A stretch of 64,000 nt of DNA, from contig OZ287701.1 of NCBI GenBank assembly GCA_965649825.1, forward strand, positions 992,001-1,056,000, in the 5' to 3' direction. This DNA comes from Penicillus capitatus (lineage: Eukaryota > Chlorophyta). Made by a program: the position numbers and the translations under genes. Shown one piece after another: positions 1-11,790 of the stretch. Every line of letters begins with the position of its first letter. Position 1 is the first letter of the stretch. Below the pieces are notes generated by a model. That model did no database searches. It worked only from the letters and a program-made list of their open reading frames with translations, and was not told where the DNA came from.

Positions 1-151
1 CACACTCAGCACAACGCCAACGATAAGGAATTGGAAGGGGGATTGGACAGGTGCCACGCGGTGATGACACGACGTCGCTCGGCGAGAAGGCTGACGCGAG
101 AGATAGCGGATCGTGCGTCTGTCTTACGCGGATAACAGCTGTGCGTGAGGG

Positions 152-979
152 TTGTGGGTGCGTTCGTGCGAGCATAGGTCATCGGCCGCCATCGTCACGG
201 TCTTGGCGACGAATGTCGACATTCCTCGGCGACGCAAACGGACTCCATTGCCCTCAGCTTCTTTCTCCCCATCCTTTGCGGATTGGAAGACAGCGAGAGG
301 CGCAGACTGCGTGACTTCGAGGATGCTCTTGGAGAGTACCCGAGTCGGGACGACAGCCATTCGGATTCATTCGCGTCACATCTCGCCCGAAGCAACCTCC
401 GCACTCGAGGCTATGCGTGTCTTGTGTCATCCGTCACGGCTGCGCTCTGCTCTGGCCCTTCCACCCTCGCTGCGTTCTTTGTGTTTCTTTTGCAAAGCGG
501 ATGAGCTCGATTTCGAAGAAGACGTCTACTCCGAGCACTTTGTCAATTCTGTACACCTCTCGAAGCAGCTGCGCGAATCGGCTCTTGCCATCGAACAGGC
601 GACGGAGAAGTTGCGCATACCGTGTTATCTGAAGGACGATCCCGACGACATCTCGACACGCAACTGCAGTGCCCGTCTCGCACTGGCTGAGGAACTCGGA
701 GGACATCACCCAACGATACGTTCCCTCACGGACTCCTTCAAAATCCATCTGAGCGATGCCGTCGAAAGCGGAACGCTCTTTCGCTGCCTCTACTGTCAGA
801 CGTTCTACTCTGGGTCTCTCCGTGAACTGGACCAATTGGACCTCCCCTGTGCCGTAGGAGGAAGCGAAGAAAACCAGTTCCGCTGCAAAACGGTGCCGGT
901 CGCTTTTGATGATCTCTTTCGCCGCGTGGCCAATCTTTGGGCCAAGCGTCTCATGTTTCAAAGCCGACTGTCAGCGTAG
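152..979 (+). CDS. Hypothetical protein, 275-codon open frame
   Basis: This is an uninterrupted 828-bp frame whose product I do not recognise. The N-terminal third is Ser/Arg-rich and looks like untranslated sequence or a targeting region. From about residue 115 it reads like real protein: an acidic helical stretch (DELDFEEDVYSEHF), then a Cys-containing segment (FRCLYCQ) that could be part of a metal site. A 175-codon frame lies antisense to it, so the strand is uncertain. It ends about 110 bp before the molybdate transporter start on the same strand. The true start may be an ATG downstream of 152. Confidence 0.35.
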   Translation: MWVRSCEHRSSAAIVTVLATNVDIPRRRKRTPLPSASFSPSFADWKTARGADCVTSRMLLESTRVGTTAIRIHSRHISPEATSALEAMRVLCHPSRLRSALALPPSLRSLCFFCKADELDFEEDVYSEHFVNSVHLSKQLRESALAIEQATEKLRIPCYLKDDPDDISTRNCSARLALAEELGGHHPTIRSLTDSFKIHLSDAVESGTLFRCLYCQTFYSGSLRELDQLDLPCAVGGSEENQFRCKTVPVAFDDLFRRVANLWAKRLMFQSRLSA

Positions 980-1092
980 GACGTCGCGCTATCCGTGATG
1001 TGACGTCTGAGCAAACGGAACATGTCAGGAAAGAGCCACCTGTAAAAAAGAGCCATTGCCAGCACATCGCTGCATTGTTTGGACTGTCGGCA

Positions 1093-2572
1093 ATGGAAAC
1101 GGATTCGACGCGGCAACGTTTTCTTCGCCAAATCACGTGGGCAGAACTCAGCGGTGCGTTGGGCGACTTGGGGACCTTCGTGCCTCTGCTGCTCGGTCTT
1201 GTCCGAGAGGTCGGCCTCGATTTGGGGACCACGCTCATTGCGACGGGCATCTACAATGTGGTCACCGGTTTGCAGTTCGGCATCCCGATGCCCGTTCAGC
1301 CAATGAAGACGATCTCTGCCGTTGCGCTCAGCGAAGAGCGTCTCACGATTCCCGAACTCATCTCCGCCGGTCTCACCGTCAGCATCATCGTTTTCGTCCT
1401 GGGCATCACTCGAGGAATGGCGCTCTTCAATCGCGTCGTGCCTTTCTGTTTGGTCCGCGGGATTCAACTGGGTGTCGGATTACGCCTCGCCGTGAAAGGA
1501 CTGAAGATGGTCATCTACGAACCCAATTCGGCAGATTGGCGCGAGTGTACAGGACCTGATGGACTGGTTTTGGGTCTCTTTGGCCTCATCTTCATCCTCC
1601 TGACGACTTTGCCTCACCGAGAGGCCACCGCGCCAACAGATGACGAGAACACCGCACGTACATGGCTGTTAACGCACAGCAGGAGATGGATCCACTCTAC
1701 AGGACAATCAAAGCCTGGCAGCGTAACGAACGAGACACCCGACACCGAACGGGAGACTGCGATCACGCTGGGCGTGACTCCAGGACTACCTGAGTGCAAG
1801 TAGTGCCTCGTGGATGGATCTGTGTGACATCGTGGTTGTCAGGTCTGGTCGGAATCGTCGAATCCCTGCCGCTCTGATCCTGGTGCTGCTCGGCATCGTC
1901 CTGATTTTTGCTTACCATCCATCGATCGCTCGCAGTCTGCGTATGGGTCCCAGCACGCCTTCCTTCGTTCGGCCAACGTGGGAGGAATTCAAGACGGGAT
2001 TCTGGAGAGCGGGACTGCCACAGCTGCCTCTGACGACACTCAACTCCGTCGTAGCCGTGTGCAAACTCTCGGAAGAGCTCTTTCCACACATGCCAGCAAA
2101 ACCCAGTGCCGTTGCATCCAGTGTCGGAGCGATGAATATCGTCGGTGCCTGGTTTGGTGTGATGCCTTGCTGTCACGGTGCAGGGGGTCTGGCAGCACAG
2201 ACGAAATTCGGTGCCCTGACAGGAATGGCGCCGATTCTGCTGGGCCTCATAAAAATTGCGCTCGGTCTTCTCTTCGGCAGTTCCTTGTTCAAGATCCTCC
2301 AACAGTTTCCTCTGCCCCTCTTGGGAAGCATGCTCGTCTTCTCTGGTGTGGAACTGGCAACCTGCTGTCGCTCGGAGAAAGAGATCCGGTTCGTACGGGT
2401 CTCTCACTCAATCTCACTCCCTAACGGTTAGTGGCGCAGGGGCGTGTCACTGATGTTGATGACCGCGACCGGCATTTTTGCGACAGGCAATACAGGGATC
2501 GGATTTCTCATAGGCAGTACAGCATATGGGATTATTTCATTGTACGATTTTGCCATCGATGTCTTCTCGTAA
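1093..2572 (+). CDS. MOT1: MOT1-type molybdate transporter, 3 exons
   Basis: This is a multi-pass membrane protein of the MOT1 family (sulfate-permease related), which moves molybdate for molybdenum-cofactor enzymes such as nitrate reductase. Family signatures are visible: the N-terminal WAELSGALGDLGTFVPLL, then TGIYNVVTGLQFGIPMPVQPMK. After a hydrophilic loop come PLTTLNSVVAVCKLSEELFP, the GAWFGVMPCCHGAGGLAAQ motif and SMLVFSGVELA. Introns at 1800-1842 (43 bp) and 2393-2431 (39 bp) restore the frame and add a C-terminal segment (ATGNTGIGFLIG). The spliced product is about 465 residues, the usual size. The start at 1093 puts a short leader before the conserved motif; an in-frame ATG further upstream is possible. 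The loop between the halves is longer than usual. Its stop lies 35 bp from the converging ORANGE gene. Confidence 0.88.
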
Positions 2573-2607
2573 GTCCTCTCGTTGGACAAGACACAAAAAA
2601 CGCTCGT

Positions 2608-3592
2608 TTAGTCAAACGGATCGATTCGAGGATCGTGTTCCGTCACGAGATGCTTCCCCGTGCAGAAGCAGTTTGGACACATCACCTTTCCCGTTCCGCT
2701 ACACGACGTGCACTCCGCAGTCCCATCACCTCCCGTACCCACACATGCGCCACACGGCAAATAGCCTGCTCCTCTGCAATAATAGCACCTATCGTAACGA
2801 GAGCACGATGCAGAGTGAGAGGGGGTCGTCAAGTGCTAACCGGTTGCGTTGCTGGTTTTTGACGTTGTTGAGATCGATGACCAGCAATGTCGACAGAGCA
2901 CCGACGGCGCCGCCACAGAAGCTGGCGACGATGGGATCCACCTCTGCCAGCTGCTCGGGGAGATGCATGGACTGAATGAACTCCAGATAGGATGTCCCGC
3001 CCAGTCCCATACGCAGTTCCAGCGACGGTGCGATCAATCCACCGAATAGGATGATACATGTGACGATCCAGATGTAGAAGGCGATATACTTTTTCATGTT
3101 TTTGTCCTGCAGGTAATGCGCCCGGTTCAGCATGGGTACCACGGATTCGTACTCCTGCCCATCATCGTCAACAAGATCGTGTGTCGCTCGAGATCGGAGC
3201 GCGAGCTGAATGCGAAGGCGTCGGATCTCTTCGAGAAGCAAGAAGACGCGATTTCGCCGCGATTCGACTTGTTCTTTGAGATCTTCTTGCTGAAGGTCGG
3301 CGAAGTCGAGGAAGGAATAGCGACTCTCGATGAGACAGGAATCAGGCGGAAGGCCGACGCTGTTGATGTCGCTTGACGCTGAATTGCTCGACGGGGGTGT
3401 TTTGTCCGAATCGTCTGCGTCGCTGTTGGCCGCTTGACAAGGAGCGTGACGCCGTCGACGCGAGCGGGGCAGAACTCGACTTTTCCGACGGAGGCTGTTG
3501 CACCGAGGAATAAACAAAAGGCTGTGTGAATACAGCAGAGACATAGCAACACCAGGGAAGGCTGTGTTCTCTCTTTGCGGTCGTGGCCACAC
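2608..3592 (-). CDS. OR: ORANGE (OR)-type plastid DnaJ zinc-finger membrane protein, 2 exons
   Basis: This matches the plant ORANGE protein, a plastid membrane holdase that stabilises phytoene synthase and promotes carotenoid storage. The order is a basic Ser/Arg-rich N-terminus like a transit peptide; a coiled segment with SRRNRVFLLLEEIRRLRIQ; a hydrophobic segment with LFGGLIAPSLELRMGLGGTS; LPEQLAEVDPIVASF before a second hydrophobic segment; then a DnaJ-type Cys-rich domain (CYYCRGAGYLPCGAC, later CTSCSGTGKVMCPNCFCTGK) ending EHDPRIDPFD. A 52-bp intron (2789-2840) joins NQQRNR to CYYCRG. The product is about 310 residues, like plant OR. Translation could start at the internal Met in MSLLYSHSLL. 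The J-domain is absent, as in all OR proteins. This is the clearest plastid marker in the window. Confidence 0.93.
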
Positions 3593-3599
3593 GTGAGAT

Positions 3600-5456
3600 G
3601 TGACTGGCCACGATGTGACAGGTGGAACGGATCGCCGCTTCGCAAACGACCGTTGGAAACCAGATCGTCCACAGGGTCAGATGGCCGATCGTCGAATGCA
3701 GTCTCCTCTCAAGCTAAAGGTAATGGTAGAGCTGTGACAGATGATTCGCTGTTTGGAAGTGACAAGTCAGGCTGTCGGTGTATTGTTTGACTTAACATGA
3801 TGGTCATTGTATTGCTTACTTGTGAACCATGTGTATCGGCCTGTCAGACCTCGTTTGGCAGCGTTTTTCCAAGGGGATGGTATGTCACATAATGTACTAG
3901 TAATCTACTGTTTCTGAAAAAGCTGACATTGTTAATAATCGATGCTGACGCGTCATACGAAGCGAACGATCGTTCACACACGAAGCGAATAACGCGATGT
4001 AACCCAAATTCGGCGTGAGATGACCCCACGTTTCTGTGGCCATTGGAACAGATGCCAGTCGTGTCTCAGAGCAGATGCGTCAGCTGTCAGAAGCATCACG
4101 TTCAGAATGAAGAGGCATAGGAAGAAAAAAGCGTTAGACAGAAGACCATTGTAAATCGTGGATGTGACACAGTCATCCAATGCATATCAACGATCAACGA
4201 GAAACAGTCACATCAGCTCCTGACATTGCCGACTGTCTTCGTAGCAGTCTTTGGTTTTACCATCTGTTTTATAGATTCGCAAACTGTTGTATTGAAGGTG
4301 ACAGAATTGTTCTCCGACGTTCCTGTGATGTGTTTACTGTCCTCGCTATAAGTCGCTCAATATGTATGCCGCATCAGTGAATAGGATTGTTTTGCAGGTA
4401 GCGGAAAATATCGACCTCTCGGCATCCGTCTTTAGATCCGGCACTATGACGCAATGCCATCGAAAGTGCGAACCCGAGACAAAAAGTCAAGCTGAAACAC
4501 AGGTTTTCTTTCAGTAGTGTCCAAGACGTCAGTCAGCCTTATAGTATGGATCGTCTTGAAAAGGTCGTCCTGTTGCAGCTCGAGAAAAGTGTGTTCGCTA
4601 GACCGAAACAGGCAATAAAGGCTGCCGATGTTTTTGGGATGCAGGAATACTATGAGGTAGACTCTCTCGGACGTTGTTCGAGAATCGACATAGATTGTCA
4701 TATTCCATTAGGGGCTATCTGTTTTACGGCATCTGTTTTTGGAGCGCGTCGACTGCTCAAACGAGGACCGCTACAGGAAGTGCGCGCAACAATAGACGAA
4801 ATTGCCGTTCTGTAGCCTGGACACAGCAACGACGCCGTTGGTCGACAGTGCTGGTGGAGAGGTAAAGATGAACGCGTCATGCCTGTGAAGGACTGTGGCT
4901 CGAAAGCTGAGTCACCATCGTGTCATACACGCAGCTGAGACGACTGCTCAGGTGCTTCCGACATCTACTGTCGAACAGAAGTATCGCATAACTATGCTTT
5001 TCTTTCTTTCAGATCGTTTCAAAGGAGGCTCTTACAAGATGATGCGTCCCAGCAGCAACAAGAGATCCTTGTGACGAGATTTCTCAATAATTCAGCGTAA
5101 AGAGAGGGAAGTCGATTTCGTTCGCGCAGATAAGACAAATGCGTTCTTAACAAACAGTTTTGTACAATAGATGGGATCCTCACTTCTGTCCTTTTGATAA
5201 CAACGGTGAGCTTGCGAAGTAAGAAAAATTTAGGTTTAGTTTCGGCAGCTGAATCGTTCGGTTGCACACATCAATACATAAGGAAACAGACACATAATGA
5301 TTGATTAGTTGAGAGAGCCAAGTGATAGATGTAATCGATGGAACCGTTCTGAACGTTGATATCGTATTCGGAACTGAATGGAATAGATCGTGACTGCTCA
5401 AATAGCAAAGGGTTCTTTGAGCGAAGTACCGGAAAAAGTTGTCCTAATACCTCGAT
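3600..5456. other. Intergenic stretch, no supported gene
   Basis: Only short overlapping frames occur here, none longer than about 100 codons and none with a recognisable motif. Base composition is more AT-rich than in the flanking genes. The piece around 4896-4920 (CTCGAAAGCTGAGTCACC) resembles part of the dispersed repeats noted elsewhere. I see no RNA gene. Confidence 0.4.
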
Positions 5457-7699
5457 TCAGCAACAAATGAGATCCATACCGTCGCTGATTGGAGGATCAA
5501 AGGGGCAAACGACGTCGCTGGAGGAGAGATTTCGCACTGCGGGATCAGGACGCCTTATCTCATTGTTGGATGCGCAAGCGTCAAGAGGAGGAATCTCGAT
5601 ATACCCTTTTTCGGGTATCTCTCCTAATTTTTCACCACACGGCCCCTCTGTTTGAAATTTGCATACGTAAGCCATCCTCTTGTTGCATTCCTTGGCGTGC
5701 ATGTTTCCAATGGCGCCTCTGGAGTCTATGGCGGCGCATTCTTCGTCTTTGTTTTCGTAGATAGGTTCTTGGACGCCCCAGAAATCAGACTCGTTTGGCA
5801 GATCGGGTAGATCGTCGTCCAACCACGAAAAGAATCGATAGTCAGACTTGTTAGCCCCGATCCATGACCCATCGAGCGAGGCCAGACGGGCGACAAAGGC
5901 GAGCTCGCCCTCGTCTTCGATGCTCACCAACTGCCCGCCCTGACTTCTACATTTGGAGACGGCATCCTTCCATCGAACTCTCTCCGAAGATCCTCTGTAG
6001 TAGTCGTCTCTGAATTCGTAACAGAGGGAGGAGGTCGTCTCGTTCTTCTCAGCGCTTTCGTCGACGATTGGCAAGGGATCCACGCAGAGAGCTCTGTCGT
6101 CGTGTGCGTGACGGTAGACCTGGAGCTCGCACGGCGTCTCCTGAGAGAATCCGCACTGCGTCGACCTGTCGATGAGCTCGTAGAGTACGTCGTCCGGTGA
6201 TGCTCCACTCTGGTTAAGTTCCTCCAGCAGCACATCGTGTCCGACCACTCCCAGGAAGATGTCGAGATCCGAGTCGCCTTTGGCGTAAAACGGCATGGCA
6301 ACAGTTGTGACGATGCCCAGTCCAAAAGCATCTTCGTAAGGTTCGATCCAGATTGGCGATCTGCCGCGCAGTCCGGCGGCCGTATACAGGTAGAAGGAGA
6401 TGAGAGAATCCAGCGGATCCGTCCTCGGGCCCACGTACGCCCACGCGCCGCCATTTGCGCATGCGATCTGGCGGGGAATGGCGTCGTCTGCGTCGTCAGA
6501 CATGGAGAACGTGAAGATGGTTGCTTGCTTTCTCGTTTTATGTTTTAGCCTCCATTGAAACCTGTCGATGGTATCGGCTATCTCTGACGGCTTGACGCTC
6601 TTTTCATTCCACCCTGAGGTGTCTTTACCGTCCGTCAGGAAGAGGATGATCTTCTGGCAACTCGTACACTGGGCGTCGTTGCATCGGTTGTCCCACAGCA
6701 GAGAGAACGCCGTTTCGAATGCTGCGCTGAAGTTCGTGTTGTTTGCCGGAGTTGTTGCATCCAGCGCCTCCTTGATCTCATTGAGATTCTCCTCCGTCGC
6801 GCGAAGGAGACTAGAGTCTGTCCAGAGAGCTCTGGCTTCGTCCGAGAACACCACGACGTTCACTCGGTCTGCAATGGTCAGGGTGTCCAGCGTTTCATAC
6901 ACTGCCGCTGTAAGCAGCTCCCATTTCGTCGCGCCTTCCCCGTTGAAGGTTTTGTTCATGGATTCAGAGGCGTCAAGTACCAGGACAATGTCTTTCGGAC
7001 CTGTACTTGCTCCGACAAACCACGGTCGTTTCCTGGGATCGTATTCGCCGCAAACGTAATCGTTTCTGGAACCGTTCCCTTTTTTCCGTTCTCGAGGCCT
7101 TCCAGGATACGTGCGGAAGTGACCATCCGGCGTTCCTAAGCCACAAGTTTACGCTCTCCACCGCTAACCTGTTACATACCTAAGTACGTCCAGGCGGATT
7201 CGCGCTCATCGCTTTCCCTTATAAAATCCTCGATTCCTCTGTAGACGCAGATACTCTCCTTGACCTCGTCACTCATCATCTTTACGTCCATCCCCGGCGG
7301 TGTTTCGCAAACCGAGTTGTCCAGGTCGACGTGACGGTTTGGCATATCGCATCCTGGATACTGCCCCAAGTAGTCGACACAAGAAACGTCCTGAAAATCG
7401 TCTGAACAGGCATGCTTCGAGCATTCACAGCTCTCTACAATCTCTTCTCTTGTTGCGTAGAGTTCTTCTGCACGCTCTGCCAAGTGGCGGACAAAGTTCT
7501 CTTTTCTTGTTATGAACTCGTCCAAGTCGAATTCGCGACCTGCCGACTGTCCCCGTGTCGGAGATAACAAGGAAAGGACGAGAAATGCCGAAACCAATAT
7601 CCTTTCACTCAGACGCATGTTAAAAGTTATACAAAACGGGAACGCAACTCTTGACAAGAAGGAGAATAGGGAGTTTAAATGTCGGCGGAACACAGTCAA
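5457..7699 (-). CDS. Secreted Cache-like/VWA/C-type lectin protein, copy 1
   Basis: Exon 1 (7699-7180) carries a signal peptide (internal Met, MRLSERILVSAFLVLSLLSP then TRGQ) and a Cys-rich sensor-like region. A 44-bp intron (7136-7179) joins AWTYLG to TPDGHFRTYPG, followed by YDPRKRPWFVGA, the hallmark of the Cache-type module that precedes VWA in alpha2-delta-like proteins. The VWA domain follows with DIVLVLDASESM (MIDAS D-x-S-x-S, kept although the usual Gly is Glu) and FLTDGKDTSGW. The C-terminal C-type lectin fold has WKDAVSKCRSQGGQLVSIED, SWIGANK, DEECAAIDS and CNKRMAYVCKF. The copy stops at DLICC without a membrane anchor. Copy 2 at 27.9-30.1 kb is nearly identical. It may act in adhesion or sensing at the surface; that role is inference. 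Confidence 0.82.
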
Positions 7700-8434
7700 C
7701 CGTTCTAGCTGCTGACCTCTTGTACACGTTTGACAATTCTGACCCGATATCCGTCATGTTCGCCTACGTTTACTGGGAACCGTTCGTTTGTGCAAAGAGA
7801 CGGTTGACACGCTATCGCATCTGTTCTGTCTACTCTGTCAGAGGGACTCTGATTTCGCAAAGTACGTCGCGCAATGGTTGGTTGCTTTGTATCACTACCC
7901 TTTTCTCATAGGGTCATTCCCTGCGCAATGACATTATTTCTCGCAACGCCTGTCTTTTCACAGATCATCATGCTTCAAATCAGGACTATCTTGCTGCTAC
8001 GAAAAATTGATGGGCGATTCTTCGGCGAATTAAACAGATGACGATTGCGACCACAATTTCGGACATTTGGCGTACGGCGCTGTTGAAAATCGAAGCAGAC
8101 GAGTTGCAGAATAGCGACCTGCGCAAATGCTGTGGACACGGTGAAGAGTGTACCGGTCCAAGTGGACTAGTGCACATCGATCCAGTAGAGTCGCAACCTA
8201 CCGAAACTTGATGGGCTGCAGTGATAAGTTAGGAGTTGACTGACAGCCCGCGGTCGAGAGAGGCGCTCAGAGTTCCGTGAAGCTGTCAGAACCGATAAAA
8301 AGGCACGATGGAGACAGTGTGATTTGATTCGATACAGTGAGCTGAGGGGAAGCGATAGAAACACTGGTCAATGGAGGCAGAAAGGACTAATGGTTCATGT
8401 CAGTCATTAAGGAAACGGCGATAGGACTGCAACG
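7700..8434. other. Intergenic stretch
   Basis: No frame above about 85 codons shows a family motif here. The stretch includes the upstream region of the minus-strand VWA/lectin gene, so its promoter should lie just above 7700. I could not pick out a core element. Confidence 0.35.
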
Positions 8435-9016
8435 ATGCCGAGTGAGTTGTTGTGGACGCTTTGCAGAGGAAGAACCATGCGCAGCGACGAGACGACGAGT
8501 GTTCAATGGTTGTTGATTGAACCGTCACTGTCACGAAGGATAAGCATTTGCGTTAAATTTGCGCAGATAGTTAGATACGCATCGCTGAAGCCGAGTTACT
8601 TAAAGAGCGAGACGCGTTGGATTCTTCCTTCGTTGATGCGGCAACCCGATGATAGAATCGCGAAAGCATCAACAGCAAGCCGACGTTTTGTCAAAACAGA
8701 AGCGACGAAGGCCGCATGCGAGAGTGAAGAAGAAAACGACGTTGAGCACTGGTCCTCACAAAGCTCATGTGACAAGGATGACGACGAAGGCCAGATAGCC
8801 ATGACGAGCTTGTGCTGCGCTACAGAGGTCGACAACAAAAAACCTATGGCAGATAGTACCTATGACACGGCGGAAGACTGTAGAAGAGAACAGCGAGAGA
8901 GTCTGTTCTGGGTTTTGTTTTCGACTGTTAGAGGAAGACAGGTAGAGAAAATGCTCATCGAAAAGGCGGTTATGGATCTCGAAAACCGGTCAGTGGCGAT
9001 CACAAGAGCGTTGTGA
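8435..9016 (+). CDS. Hypothetical ORF, 193 codons
   Basis: This is an open frame with ATG start and TGA stop. The product is unrecognised. The middle is acidic and Ser-rich (around residues 90-120), and the last 40 residues read like an amphipathic helix region. No signal peptide or membrane segment is visible. It may be a real exon or chance; there is no supporting neighbour. Confidence 0.22.
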   Translation: MPSELLWTLCRGRTMRSDETTSVQWLLIEPSLSRRISICVKFAQIVRYASLKPSYLKSETRWILPSLMRQPDDRIAKASTASRRFVKTEATKAACESEEENDVEHWSSQSSCDKDDDEGQIAMTSLCCATEVDNKKPMADSTYDTAEDCRREQRESLFWVLFSTVRGRQVEKMLIEKAVMDLENRSVAITRAL

Positions 9017-9274
9017 TTGTCGTTTCATTGCTGAGCGACTCACAGGCTCCGCGTGTCGAAGTCCATAGATGTCGCGTTAGAGCCAATTACGCATGGATAT
9101 GTTCGATTTGTGTCATTAGCCGCATTGTATCGCTTGCGCCGTCCCATCGGCTGTCAAAGTTCGCACCTTCTATCTGAGTTTGTTTGTTCAGGTATTCCGT
9201 CTGCAAGAAAAACACAACGCGTTCATCGTTGTCGGAAAAACCAAAACCTCTGTTCATGAAGAATCGTTGTTGTG

Positions 9275-9460
9275 GCGGGCCGGCCGCTCGAACGATCAAT
9301 GCAGCGGAAGTCTTTACAGGCTAGGAGCCGAAGCAGTTCAAGGTTCAAAGTCTCACATTTATATCCGAAAAGTGATGTGACTCACCGAGGCAGGTGTATC
9401 AAACACCGCAGAAACACGCCTCTGATGAGTCATCAGCGTCTCTCTGCGCGATGAACCCTT
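9275..9460. repeat. Dispersed short repeat, copy A
   Basis: This stretch shares an ordered set of short blocks with copies near 19.98-20.2 kb and 63.6-63.85 kb: CAGCGGAAG followed by a CTT and ACAG, then an A/G-rich AAGG segment, then GTGACTCA or GTGAGTCA about 60-100 bp on. Similarity is patchy, as in old copies. It has no coding frame of note. The class (SINE, MITE or other) cannot be told by eye. Confidence 0.45.
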
Positions 9461-10555
9461 TCACCACAAGACAGAATGACAGGACCCCTTGTCGAAGACA
9501 ACATCGTGACACGCGCTGTCTGTAGAACATCGACGACGGCAGCGTCGTGTCGCCGTGCATTGTGGAAATGCGTGATGGTTGTCTCTTCTGCGCAAAGCAC
9601 TTCGAAGGGCCAGGCAGAGAGGGTAACCTACACGAGTCTGTGAAGATGGTAAGGCGACCGACACATCCGTTGCGCCGTCACGCTGAACGTTTAAACTCTT
9701 TTTCCAGTGTATGCGTTCGCCAGCTTCCAACGGAGACGGGTCGACCGGAATCCGTAAGACAGAGCCGGTCGCAGCCGCGGACTGGATTTCTTTCCACGAG
9801 GGAAGCTCCAAGGGGACGGACACGGTCGACAGCGAGAGACACAGACCGCCTCTTCGTGTCGAGGCGAGTGCAGACTGCACGAAGCTTCTTTATCCGAGCG
9901 GCATGTTCTCCATCAGGGCCTGCGATCCAGAGAGTACACACTGAGTCCGAGTCGAGTCGAGTCGGCGTTTACTCAGTTACGAAAGTAGCAATCCCTCTTC
10001 TGGGGACTCATGTTTCGACGCCACGTTCGACAGATGTGGGATCCTGTCGGCGTGGCCAAGACGCTTCCTTCGCTCACGTTATCTCATTGCCGCCCCGGGG
10101 AGACCTCGTCAGGCATTTTATTCGGAGGACTTGACCGTGAGCGGGCTTCCCGAGCCAAAACGCTTGTGCAGAAGGGGGATGACAAGCAGGAACCATTCTT
10201 CGGTTCACCCGCCTCGCTCCCAGGCAGAACGGCCTCGCTCCCAGGCTCTTGGCAGCGACTATGCAAAGGTGCTCATGTCTTCTTCCCGTTCTAGCTTTCA
10301 GCCATCTGCTCAGGGAGACTGCGAGGAAATCTGCCAGATCGGAGTCGAGGAACATGGCCTCGTGCAGATCTTTCGCGTCGGGGCAAGATTTTCAGGGAGG
10401 ATTGTCGAACGAATGGGACCATTCTCGAGAAAGAATACCATTCCACTCTTCTGCAAGGGTTTCGCCGATCCAGAAGAAGCGACGCGAGGATTGGCTCGCC
10501 TGCCGCCGAGTGCTGTCCGCCGTCGCGTTCATGTCTTTTCCAACAGAAAAAAGAC
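9461..10555. other. Region with long overlapping frames, no recognised gene
   Basis: Several frames of 90-195 codons overlap here on both strands (for example 9547-10134 and 10131-10622). They are Arg/Ser/Pro-rich with no family motif. Part of this could be 5' exons of the STAND ATPase that begins near 10556; I could not establish a splice path. Confidence 0.3.
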
Positions 10556-11790
10556 GTGGAGAAGTGCATCTACGTGGGAGATCTCGGACCTCTCGGAAGC
10601 GAAGACAGAAAACCCCGTCTAACAGCGGCGCGCTCGGACGCCAGCTCCCGGTCAGAGAAGAAGCACTCTCTGATCTCGCCCGGCATCTTTCGCCACTATG
10701 TCGGGAGGAAGGATGAATTAAGCGAACTCCTCGAAGCTTTCACGTCAACCAACAAATCGGTCGTCGTCAAGGCAATCGTAGGTTCCGCTGGCATAGGAAA
10801 GACGCAGCTCGCAATAAAGGTGTTTGAATGGCTCAGAATGAAGGGCTGCTACGACCACACCTTTTGGATCCCTTCGGATTCGAAAGAGAACCTTTTCGCC
10901 GCCTTCTTGAACATCGCAGTATACTTGGAAATCTCCGCAGACAACGAAATCGCGGAGCTCGTTAAGAGTGTCCACCAAGCGCTCAGAGAATCGCGATGCC
11001 TCTACGTCTTCGACGACGCCTTTGACCTCGAACTAATTCGCGAGTACCTTCCACCGGAGGTTGGACATGCCATTGTCACGACGAGAAACGTTGGCTTGAG
11101 GAGCTGGGAGGGCGACACGGTGGAGCTCGGGCCGTTCGACGAATACGATGTGTGGTTTCTGGCGCAGAGTTTCGGATACACCGAGTTGGCGCATTCGAAG
11201 GGTGTGGAAGATTTGATCGAGTTGCTGCCTCCTTGACCACTCACTCTGGTACAGTTTTTCTCGATGATGAAGTATGAGGTGTGTCGAGTCCCGCCGAATG
11301 GTTTTATCAAGTGGAACGGTTTGCCCTCTTCAGATGCGAAACTGAGGTCATAGAAATGCTCTCCGAAAAACACGACGTCGGAGGAGCTAACGCAATGGTC
11401 TACCTGTTTCGCTCAAACGTGCGAAGAATTCTGAAGGAACCCGACGACCTCGGAACGCATTGTCTCGACGCACTCATCAAGCTGTTGCTGCTTGACCCAA
11501 ATGGAGTGCCCATCAAGCGGATGTACGAATGGCACGGACAAAGAAATCGACAATCCGAAACAGAAGTGGAAAAATCCATAAAACTCCTTGAGCACTATTG
11601 CTATGCCTCGTGGAACAAAAACAATAATCCCTCCTGCACACAAGCGACACTGACGAAAGAGAGCAGCGCGATATGCAGAGCTAAATTAAAATGTGCTACA
11701 TCGATCAATTTAAGACGCAAGCAAGAATGCGAAATCTGCTTCTGTAGAGTCTATCCATTACCTGTCTCTGTGCGATACGCAGGTGGTTAG
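10556..11790 (+). CDS. STAND/NB-ARC family ATPase, probably split or decayed
   Basis: The frame 10556-11236 encodes a signal-transduction ATPase core. It shows YVGRKDELSELLEAF at the start of the NB-ARC/NACHT-like domain, a Walker A loop VGSAGIGKTQLA, a Walker B CLYVFDDA, and a sensor-like IVTTRN followed by VELGPFDEYDVWFLAQSFG. The frame stops right after the position where the family has a Leu/Pro-rich motif (IELLPP). A second frame (11281-11790) reads like the following winged-helix region (DALIKLLLLDPNGVPIKRMY). An intron or a lesion must lie between 11220 and 11300; no clean splice pair was found. The family works in NLR-type immune sensing and regulation; that role is not shown here. 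The C-terminal sensor repeats are not seen. Confidence 0.62.

Noticed and set aside
434-961. Minus-strand 175-codon frame opposite the first ORF
   Set aside because: It looks protein-like but so does the opposite strand; with no motif on either, I list only the longer plus-strand frame.
2608-3592. Red algal origin, first suggested by plastid genes and small introns
   Set aside because: CCDC61/VFL3 is a centriole protein and red algae have no centrioles or flagella.
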